From assembly GCA_024233975.1 (NCBI GenBank), contig JACKOX010000026.1, positions 1 through 39,354 of the forward strand: a DNA stretch of 39,354 bases. The letters run 5' to 3'. Both the position numbers and the translations under genes were made by a program. The notes beneath the pieces were generated by a model, which was given only the letters and a program-made list of their open reading frames with translations, had not been told where the DNA came from and did not search any database. Positions 1 to 8,900 of the stretch are shown in pieces (positions within the stretch are counted from its first letter, which is position 1; each line of letters starts with the position of its first letter). This DNA comes from Rhodanobacteraceae bacterium. Its GTDB lineage: Bacteria > Pseudomonadota > Gammaproteobacteria > Xanthomonadales > Xanthomonadaceae.

Positions 1-1019
1 GGGCACCGCGCTGGCTGCGCAATCCGCACCTGCAGTCCGTACTGGCCTCCTCCCGGCTGCGCCGCATCACCGGTGGTCGGCGGGCTTCCACCATCGAAGC
101 ACAGGCAGAGGAGCACCTGCTCGACTGCGGCGACGGCATCCGCCTGCAGGGCCGCTTCAACGCCCAGGAGGCACTGCCGCAGGCACGCGGACTGGTGGTG
201 CTGTTCCATGGCTGGGAGGGCAGCACCGCATCGAGCTATCTGCTGCGCACCGGGGCCATGCTGCTGGACGCCGGCTTCGACGTTTTCCGCCTCAACTTCC
301 GTGATCACGGCGACACCCACCACCTCAATCCCGGCATCTTTCACAGCTGCCGCATTGCCGAAGTCGTCGGTGCCGTGGCGGCCATCCAGCGGCAATGGCA
401 TCCGAGCTTCCTTGGCGTGGCCGGCTACTCGCTGGGCGGCAATTTTGCCCTGCGGGTCGCGCTGCGTGCGCCCGCCGCCGGGATTGCGCTGGACCATGCC
501 GTGGCGATCTGCCCCATCCTGTCGCCACCGCACGGCCTGGAAGCCATGGAGCAGTCGCCATGGTTCTACGAGCACTACTTCATGCACAAATGGGGCGCCT
601 CGCTGCGACGCAAGCGTGAGCTGTTCCCGGACGAAGTGCCGGAGTCGCTCACCAGCGGCAGCGGCGTTCGCGACCTGACCCATCGCCTGATCGAACACGG
701 CGGGGAATTCGACAGCCTGGCGGACTACCTCGACGGCTATTCCGTTGCCGGCGACCGGCTGGCGCGCCTGCAGGTGCCGGTAAGCATCCTCACCGCCGCC
801 GATGACCCGATCATTCCCGTCGAGGACTTCCGCCAGCTGCAGCTGCCCGACAATGCGCGGCTCGACATCGCGGAACACGGTGGCCACTGCGGCTTCCTGC
901 TGGATGCCCGCTTGAATGGCTATGCCGAGCAGTACGTGACGCAGCAGATGCTGGACGCCTGCGAGGCCCGCAACGATGCCATTGCTCCCATCAATGAGAA
1001 GGCATCCGTCGCCAGCTGA
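1..1019 (+). CDS. YheT-family alpha/beta hydrolase, 5' end outside the window
   Basis: The reading frame is open from base 3 through the left edge, so the true start lies upstream; the GTG at 195 is internal. The first visible residues, APRWLRNPHLQS, match the N-terminal signature of the YheT/COG0429 hydrolases, so probably only a few tens of residues are missing. The alpha/beta-hydrolase elements are in order: the oxyanion strand LVVLFHGWEGS, the nucleophile elbow GYSLGG (Ser codon 429-431), the acid in TAADDP (about 801-806) and the His in EHGGHCGF (885-887). Family members are predicted cytoplasmic carboxylesterases or lipases whose physiological substrate is mostly unknown. The sugar dehydrogenase gene follows on the same strand after about 50 bases. 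Family assignment is firm; substrate is not inferable. Confidence 0.88.
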   Translation, partial: APRWLRNPHLQSVLASSRLRRITGGRRASTIEAQAEEHLLDCGDGIRLQGRFNAQEALPQARGLVVLFHGWEGSTASSYLLRTGAMLLDAGFDVFRLNFRDHGDTHHLNPGIFHSCRIAEVVGAVAAIQRQWHPSFLGVAGYSLGGNFALRVALRAPAAGIALDHAVAICPILSPPHGLEAMEQSPWFYEHYFMHKWGASLRRKRELFPDEVPESLTSGSGVRDLTHRLIEHGGEFDSLADYLDGYSVAGDRLARLQVPVSILTAADDPIIPVEDFRQLQLPDNARLDIAEHGGHCGFLLDARLNGYAEQYVTQQMLDACEARNDAIAPINEKASVAS

Positions 1020-1070
1020 AGCACGGGCATCGCGCTAGACTGTGCTGGTCGATTTCCCGCGGAGCCGCCG

Positions 1071-2174
1071 ATGCGCCTGACCCGATCCATCCCGGCACTC
1101 CTGATCCTCGCGGCAGCACCTGCCGCCGCGCTGCCGCTGACCGACATCCAGCTACCCGACGGCTTCCACATCGGGATCGCCGCCGCCGACCTCCGCCAGC
1201 CGCGACAGATGACGATCGGTGATGACGGCACGCTGTATGTCGGCAGCAGCAGCGGCCAGGTCACCGCTCTGCGCGACGAGGATGGCGACGGCCAGTTCGA
1301 ACGCCGCCAGACCATCGCCCGGGACCTGCGCCTGCCGGCGGGCGTCGCCTTCCACGATGGCGACCTCTATGTGTCCGCCGTGTCGCGCATCCTGCGCTTT
1401 CCGGACATCGGCGAGCACCTTGCCGATCCACCGCCGCCGGAAACGATCACCGACTCCCTGCCAACCGACGGCCATCACGGCATGAAGCACATCGCCTTCG
1501 GCCCGGACGGCCGCCTCTACGTGCCAATTGGCGCGCCCTGCAACGTCTGTGATCGCGACGGCTACGCACGCCTCACCAGCATGACCACCGGTGGCGAGGA
1601 CCAACGCGTGGAGGCGCTTGGCATCCGCAACACGGTCGGCTTCGACTGGCAACCCGGCAGCGGGCAGCTTTGGTTCAGCGACAACGGCCGCGACTGGCTG
1701 GGCGATGACAGTCCCGATGACGAACTCAACCGCGTCAGCCGACGCGGTGAGCATTTCGGCTTTCCCTATTGCCATGCCAACGGCGTTGTCGACCCCGAGT
1801 TCGGCGCCGGCCATGATTGCGCCGACTACACCGCACCGGTATTCGGCCTCGGTGCACATGTCGCTTCGCTCGGCATCCACTTCTATCGCGGCGACCGCTT
1901 CCCCGAACGCTATCGTGGCGCGCTGTTCATCGCCGAACACGGCTCCTGGAACCGCTCGCGCAAGGTGGGTTACCGCGTCGTGGTCGTGCGTTTCGACAAT
2001 GGCGCGCCGCAGCCACCGGAAGTGTTTGCCGAAGGCTGGCTCGACGGCCAGCAGAACTGGGGCCGTCCGGTCACCATCACCGAAACCGCCGACGGCGACC
2101 TGCTGCTCAGTGACGACCAGGCCGGCGTGATCTACCGCATCCGGTACGATGCGGCGAACACAACGGAATCCTGA
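1071..2174 (+). CDS. Secreted PQQ-dependent sugar dehydrogenase-like beta-propeller protein
   Basis: This 367-residue protein starts with a Sec signal peptide (about residues 1-20, hydrophobic ILAAAPAAA) and continues as a six-bladed propeller of the soluble glucose/sorbosone dehydrogenase type. Family features seen are LPDGFHIGIAAADLRQPRQM, a repeated DGTLYVGSSSG-like blade edge, HGMKHIAFGPDGRLYV, the Cys pair in PCNVCDRDGY, GIRNTVGFDWQP, WFSDNGRDWLGDD-PDDELN, and FIAEHGSWNRS. Relatives oxidise aldoses or sorbosone in the periplasm using PQQ and Ca2+; the actual substrate here is unknown, and some members lack shown activity. A GGAG at 1061-1064 precedes the ATG. It lies between the YheT-like gene and the PEBP gene on one strand and may be cotranscribed with the latter (15-base gap). 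Confidence 0.87.
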   Translation: MRLTRSIPALLILAAAPAAALPLTDIQLPDGFHIGIAAADLRQPRQMTIGDDGTLYVGSSSGQVTALRDEDGDGQFERRQTIARDLRLPAGVAFHDGDLYVSAVSRILRFPDIGEHLADPPPPETITDSLPTDGHHGMKHIAFGPDGRLYVPIGAPCNVCDRDGYARLTSMTTGGEDQRVEALGIRNTVGFDWQPGSGQLWFSDNGRDWLGDDSPDDELNRVSRRGEHFGFPYCHANGVVDPEFGAGHDCADYTAPVFGLGAHVASLGIHFYRGDRFPERYRGALFIAEHGSWNRSRKVGYRVVVVRFDNGAPQPPEVFAEGWLDGQQNWGRPVTITETADGDLLLSDDQAGVIYRIRYDAANTTES

Positions 2175-2189
2175 ACAGGGAGCACATCT

Positions 2190-2816
2190 ATGAAAATCGA
2201 GAGCAGCAGCTTCGGGAATGGCAGCGCCATTCCCGCCGACTTCGCCTTTGGCAAGCGCGGCGACAGCGAGGCACCCATCGCCTTGTCCAGCAACCGCAAC
2301 CCGGCCCTGCGCTGGCACGACGCACCGGAAGGCACGCGCAGTTTCGCGCTGGTCTGCGTGGACCCCGATGTGCCCAGCAGCGGCGAAACCGTGAACCGCA
2401 AGGATGTCGACGTACCCGTCGACCTGCCGCGAACCGACTTCTACCACTGGGTCGTGGCGGATATCCCGGCCGACTGTAGTGGCATCGCCGAAGGCGCCTG
2501 CAGCGATGGCATCACCCCGCACGGCAAGCTGAACCCTGCCGGGCCAGCAGGCAGCCGCCATGGCATCAATGACTACACCGGCTGGTTCGCCGGCGACCCC
2601 GACATGCAGGGCGACTACCATGGCTATGACGGCCCGTGCCCGCCTTTCAACGATCCGCGCCTGCACCACTACCACTTCCGGCTGTTCGCGCTGGACGTGG
2701 ACTCGCTGACCTTGCCCTCGCGTTTTGGTGGCGCCGACCTGCTACAGGCCATGAAGGGCCATGTCCTCGCCGAGGCCGAGATCCACGGCACCTACAGCCT
2801 CTACTACAAGGACTGA
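2190..2816 (+). CDS. YbhB/YbcL-type PEBP (Raf kinase inhibitor-like) protein
   Basis: The 208-residue product has no signal peptide and matches the bacterial phosphatidylethanolamine-binding protein family over its whole length. Diagnostic stretches are NRNPALRWHDAPEGTRSFAL, the ligand-site CVDPDVP, FYHWVVADIP, the GKLNPAG-GSRHGINDY region, GYDGPCPPFNDPRLHHYHF and the closing VLAEAEIHGTY. In bacteria this family is a small cytosolic fold that binds anionic ligands; its role is poorly defined. The segment between GETVNRKDVDVPVDLPR and FYHW fits family members that carry a short insert before the ligand site. An AGGGA at 2177-2181 serves as ribosome binding site. A hairpin terminator begins about 70 bases past the stop. 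Confidence 0.9.
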   Translation: MKIESSSFGNGSAIPADFAFGKRGDSEAPIALSSNRNPALRWHDAPEGTRSFALVCVDPDVPSSGETVNRKDVDVPVDLPRTDFYHWVVADIPADCSGIAEGACSDGITPHGKLNPAGPAGSRHGINDYTGWFAGDPDMQGDYHGYDGPCPPFNDPRLHHYHFRLFALDVDSLTLPSRFGGADLLQAMKGHVLAEAEIHGTYSLYYKD

Positions 2817-2884
2817 GCCCGGCGCGGTAACTGCCGCCAACAAGCCCAGCGCCACCCTCCTCGACCATCAGCTTCCAGCAAATG

Positions 2885-2912
2885 AAAACGGCCGCATCGC
2901 TGCGGCCGTTTT
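2885..2912. terminator. Bidirectional intrinsic terminator between convergent genes
   Basis: A perfect 12-bp inverted repeat (aaaacggccgca / tgcggccgtttt) with the 4-base loop tcgc lies between the PEBP gene (plus) and the giant protease gene (minus). The A/T ends of the stem supply a U-run on either strand, so it can stop transcription from both sides. It starts about 70 bases after the PEBP stop and 22 bases beyond the protease stop. Confidence 0.85.
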
Positions 2913-2933
2913 CGTTACTGCTTGTGAGTCCGG

Positions 2934-5900
2934 TCAGTCCTCGAAGCCATCCTTGAAGATGTCCGCGGCAAGGCAGGTCACCGTCACATCCACCGTGGCC
3001 GTGATTCCGCCATTCACCTCGTAGGTGAAGCTGTCGGCGCCACAGAAACCATTGGCTGGCGTATAGCTGACGTCACCCGCCGTGAAGCTGGTCGAGCCAT
3101 TGCTCGCCGCTCCCACCGCCGTCACCGCCAGGCTGCCGTCGTCCGGATCCGCCAGGTCGTTGGCCAGCACGTCGATGACATTGCCGCTCGAGTTCTGCAG
3201 CACCGTGGCACCGTCGTCGTTCGCCACCGCCGGGCCGTCATCCACCGGGGTGATGGTGATCGTCACCGTCGCCTCGTTCGAGTCCGCGCCCGCCGCATCC
3301 TGCACCGTGTAGGTGAAGCTGTCGGTCGTCGTCTCGCTGCCGTCATGCGTGTAGCTGAACGTGCCGTCCGGGTTCAGCGTGAACGACGAGGCATGTGCCG
3401 GGCCCGACACCAGGCTGACGTTACCGCCCGGCGTGCCGTCCTCGACGTCGGTGTCGTTCGCCTTCACCGTCGTGCCCGCCAGCGTGCCGCCCTCGAGGAC
3501 ACCATAGGCATCGTCGTTCGCCACCGGCAGGTCATTCACCGCGTTAACCGTGATGGTGAAGACCTGGCTGGCGCTGGTGTCCACGCCACCGTTGGCCGTA
3601 CCGCCATCATCCGACAGGGTGATGGTGATGTCGGCGCTGCCATTGGCATTGGCCGCCGGCGTGTAGCTCAGGTCGCCGTTGGCCGCGATGGTCGGACCCG
3701 CAGCGAACAGCGCTGCGTTGGTGTTGCCGGTCACGTTGAAGGTCAGGTTCTGCGTGTCGCCGTCACCGTCACTGATCGCCGTGGCCCAGCCGGTGACGCT
3801 CTGTGCACCGGCGTCCTCGTCTACCGCCTGATCCGCGCCCTTGGTGAAGCTCGGGGCGTGGTTGATCGGCGTCACCGTGATGGTGAAGACCTGGCTGGCG
3901 CTGGTGTCCACGCCGCTGTTGGCCGTACCACCGTTGTCCGACAGGGTGATGGTGATGTCGGCACTGCCGCTGGTACCTGCCGCCGGCGTGTAGCTCAGGT
4001 CGCCATTGGCCGCAATGCTCGGTCCCGCGCTGAACAGGCCGGCGTTGGTGTTGTTGGTCACGTTGAACGTCAGCGTCTGGCCGGACTCATCCGCCGGACC
4101 GGCGCTGATGGCCGTCGCCCAACCGGCCACGCTCTGCGCACCACTGTCTTCGGCCACGCTCTGGTCGGCGCCCTTGGTGAAGCTCGGGGCGTCGTTCACC
4201 GCGTTCACCGTGATGGTGAAGACCTGGCTGGCGCTGGTGTCCACGCCACCGTTGGCCGTACCGCCATCATCCGACAGGGTGATGGTAATGTCGGCGCTGC
4301 CATTGGCATTCGCCGCCGGCGTGTAGCTCAGGTCGCCGTTGGCCGCGATGGTCGGACCCGCAGCGAACAGCGCTGCGTTGGTGTTGCCGGTCACGTTGAA
4401 CGTCAGGTTCTGCGTGTCGCCGTCACCGTCACTGATCGCCGTGGCCCAGCCGGTGACGCTCTGTGCACCGGCGTCCTCGTTCACCGTCTGGTCCGCGCCC
4501 TTGGTGAAGCTCGGGGCGTTGTTGACGGTGACCGTCATGTTCACAGGTACGACACTGATCGGCGCCATCATGTCATTGCTGTTGACGCACAGATTGGCGC
4601 TGTAATCACCCGCGACCAATCCGGTAGCGTCTACCGACACGCTCGAAGTACTGCTGGCCATTGCTCCAGACGTACCCGATGCTGGGCTGACTGATAGCCA
4701 TGGCACATCGGAAGGCGCCGCGCAGACATCTTCTGCATTGACATTGATGATCGGATTGGAATCCGGGAAGCCGACCGAGGCAAACGTGTCCGGCGTCGCC
4801 AGGCCACAGGCTGCCGCCATGATGAAGGCCGGGTGCGTGGAGCCAGCAACGTTGCCACCAAGGAAGAAGTTGTTCGGCACCGTCACTTCCACCACCAGAT
4901 CGGTGGAAGACGGATCCGCCAGCATGGCCATCAGCGGCACGTTGATGATGCTGTTGTCATCGGCCGCGGAGATCGCGACCGATGTCGAGGCAATCAAGGT
5001 CAGATTGGCGACCGTGACGGTATCCACCGGATCCGTGCCCGGGATCGAGTAGACATTGACCGTCATTGTCTGTGCCGCGGGAACCGCTTCCATGCCAATG
5101 TCGATACTGTTGATCTGCACCGGACTGCCGACACCCGGATACTCGTTCAAGTAGTAGCGGCGGAAGATGCTATTCGGGCCGGTCGGGCAGGAAACGCCAT
5201 TCAGGGCTTCAAGCGTCGAACTGTCGATATTCTGGGTAACCAGCGTATCGGCCTTTTGCAGATCGGCAGCGAGACTTCCCTTTCCGGCACGAGCCATCAT
5301 CTGCCCCACGCTGTCATAGGACGCGTGGGCGAGCTTGTCACTACCGAGAGCTGCGTGGAAACGTGCCGTTCCCGCCCGGTCTATGACGTTGGCGATACCA
5401 ACAGCCTCATCGATCGACCAGTTAAGCGCCATGTCACCCAAGTTACCGATGGTCAGGTCCTGCGCATCGGTCTGGTCGGCCGTCACCGAGAAGTTCAGTG
5501 AGGCCGGCGACAAATCGATGACCGGCGAGGCGACGTTCATCTGGACGGGAACCTCGACCAGGCTATTGCCCACGCTGTCGTTGCTGGCAACACACAAAGT
5601 TGCGCTGTACGTGCCCTGGACAAGGCCAGTGGCATCCACGTCGACGCTGACAACGTCGGTCAGCCCTGCGCCGACACTGCCGTTCAATGGAGCAGCACTG
5701 AGCCAGCTCACCGAGCTGATCGGCTCACACGCTCCACTGTCCAGCAACAGCGTGATGGTGACGCCGGACCAGTCCATCGTGTCCGCACCCGTGCTGTTCC
5801 AGTCATTGAGGAACGTAAACGTCCAAGTGCCCGTGCCGTTCACGCCTGCACCAAAGGCAGCGGCGTGCTCGCTGCTGTAGGCGCCATTCGCCGACGAGCC

Positions 5901-8900
5901 GGATCCCTGGAAGTCCCAGTCCGCCGCACTGCCGCAGTTCGCCATCTCCCCGGCGCCCGAGCCGGAAAGGCCACCGACAACGAAGAATTCGCCATCGGGT
6001 GCCTCGACCAGCATGCAGGTGTCCGAGGCCCAGGAACTGCCCGTCATCCCCGCCACCGTGCCGTCGAATCGGAAACCCACGACGGGCAACGATGTCGAAA
6101 CCGGAGCGGTTCTCACCACGGCAGCACCGCCGTTTGCCAGCGAATCAACGGAGAAGTCCGTGAGCGGAAGCGACAGTGCTGCCTGCTCCAGGAAATTCCA
6201 GTCCAGCGTGCTGGCGCCGACGTTCTGAATGCTGAGGTTCGCCGAATCCGTGGTTCCGGTATCCAGCGCATAGCTGAGGCTTGCCGGCGTCACCGAGATT
6301 TCCGGCGAATCCGCCACCGGGGTGATGTTGATGGTGACGGTCGCCACGTTGGACGGCTGGGCATTACTGTCGGCGACGGTGTAGGTAAAGCTGTCGCTGA
6401 AGTTTTCGCTGTCATCGTGGGTATAGCTGAACGTGCCGTCGGTATTCAGTGTGAAGGCGGAAGCGAAGGTCGGACCAGTCACCAGTGTGACGTCGCCACC
6501 CGGAATGGTGTCCTCGTTGTCGGTGTCGTTCTGCTTCACCGAGGTGTTGCCACCATCCAGAACCGTCGCGGTGCCGCCTTCGAGGACGGTGATGCTGTCG
6601 TCGTTGGCGACCGGCAGTTCGTCGCAGATCACCGTGATGGCGACCGTTGCGGGCGCGCTGTCGGCCGTGCCGTCATTGGCCGTGTAGGTGAAGTCGTCCG
6701 TCGGCGAACCGTCATTGCAGTAGGCCGCCGTCGGCGTGTAGCTGAAGCTGCCGTCGGCATTCAGGACAACGTTGCCGTTGGTCGGCTGCACCAGATTAGT
6801 CGCCGTCAGGGTGTCGCCATCGACGTCCGTGTCGCCATCGAGCACGCCCGGAGCCGCCACGTTCAACACGTTGTTGACGTTGGTGACATAGGCATCGTTG
6901 TCGGCCACCGGCGCGTCATTCGTGCAGGCGATGTCGATGGTGACCGTCGCGGTGGACGAATCCACGCCATCGGTAGCGGTGTAGGTGAAGCTGTCGGCAC
7001 CCACGCCGCAATCATCGGCCGCCGGCATGTAGCTGAAGCTGCCATCGGCGTTGACGACGCCACCCACGATCGTGCCGTTGGACGGCGGCGTGGTCAGCGA
7101 TGCGGTGATGCCAGCACCCGTATCGTTACCGAGAACACCCGGCGCCGCCACGTTGAGCTGGGTGTCTTCCGTGGCGTTGTAGGTGTCAGCGTTGGCAAAG
7201 ACCGCCGAGGTGGACACCAGCGCACAGATTTCCAGCGTCCAAGCGTCGAACTGGCCACCATCGCCAGCGGCATCGTCGGTAATGCGCAGGGTCCAGTCAC
7301 CGTCGGGATCCACCGCGTTGAAGGTCGACAACGGATTGGTCGGGCTCGCGTCAATCGCCGCGCCGTTCGGATCACCCGGCGGACACACGGCGCCAATAGC
7401 CGTGGCAGCGGAGTCATCCAGGTTGATGTGGAAGTTGTCATTGCTTCCACAGATATCACCGAAAACGCGAACCGTCGTGTTGTCCGGGGCGATCAGGTCA
7501 ACATCCAGGTCGGAATCCCAGGTATGGGTGCCGCGCAATCCAAGGACGTTGACGTCCGTGATGGTCGCTCCCGCAAGACCCGACACGGTTGCAATCGAAT
7601 CGGTCACCACGCCACTACCAGGACCAATCGACGCCGGCAATCCGGCTCCCGGGAAGGTTGCACAGACCAGGTTGGCCGTGGTGAAACTGAAGTCGGCGGA
7701 ATCCGAGCCGAGACCGCAATGGTTGTCGGCACGCACACGCCAGTAGTAAGTCGTGTTCGGGCCCAACGAGCTGGGCATGGCGTGGCTCGTGGTGCCCACG
7801 GTGGTCGTGTAATTGATGCTGCCGAAGGCCGGATCGTCATCCACTTCCAGCGTGTACTGGCGGGCGCCCGCTACCGCGGACCAGGTGAACGTGGGCTGGG
7901 TATCCACGTCGGTGGCACCGTCCGCTGGAATGGTCAGCGTCGGTGCTGCAGGCGCCGCGTCATCCAGCTGCAGGGATACCGGATCCGAGTGGCTGTTGAA
8001 ACCATCGTTGCCGGTGACGCTGAAGTTGTAGTCACCTGCAGCGACGGCAGCAGTGCCCAGGGTCAGGACGGATGTGCCGGGTGCCGCCACCGGATTGACC
8101 GAGAAGCTAATGGCAGATCCAACCGGCTGTCCGGAGGCACCCAGATTCACGTTGCCGGCGTAGCCATTCAGGGCCGCCACATCAACGTTCCACTGTGCAT
8201 CCAGTGGCTTGCAGACCTCGGCGATGGTGGGTGTCGCATCGATGCCGAAGTCCGGCGTCGCCGAGCAGTTGTTGCAGACGAAAGCGAAATCCTGGTCGGT
8301 GCCATCACCCATGTTGGGGACGCCGTCGCCGCTGATCGCAGCCGCCGTCACCGTGATGCTGATCGGTCCGGAGACACCGGCCGGCAGGAACACCGCCTCG
8401 TAGTTGTTGGCCGTGTCGGCGAGGCCGCCCGTGGTGCTGAAGGCACCGGAGAAGCGGTTACCCAGGTACGTATTGCCGCCAACGGTGACTTCCAGATTCA
8501 GGTCGTTGACCTGCGGCGTGGTGTCGGAAATTGCTCCAAAAGCGTCAGACCAGGCGATGGCGATTCGCAATGGCTTGGCGTTGTCGACGACCGACCCGGT
8601 CCAGGTGAAGGTCTCGCCCGGGTTGTCGAACGTGGTGGTCTGGTCGGCAAGATCCCGCGCAGTGGTCGCATCGAACATGGCACCCATGTTCGGCATGCCG
8701 TAGCCCTGACTGTTCGACGGCAGGTTGTCGTTGGCGCCGACACCATCGAGGTAGGTCGGGTGCGCCATCATGTACGCCTTCATCATCGCCGCGCTGGGCG
8801 CGCTGATGCCGTACTCACTGCCCAGCCAGTAGTAGATGAGCGATGCAACACCGGACACCGCGGGTGTGGAGTGGCTGGTGCCGCTCGATGCCGCAATGTC

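Noticed and set aside
3541..4518. CRISPR-like array
   Set aside because: The repeats are about 330 bases, in frame with the protease, and there are no short direct repeats with unique spacers.
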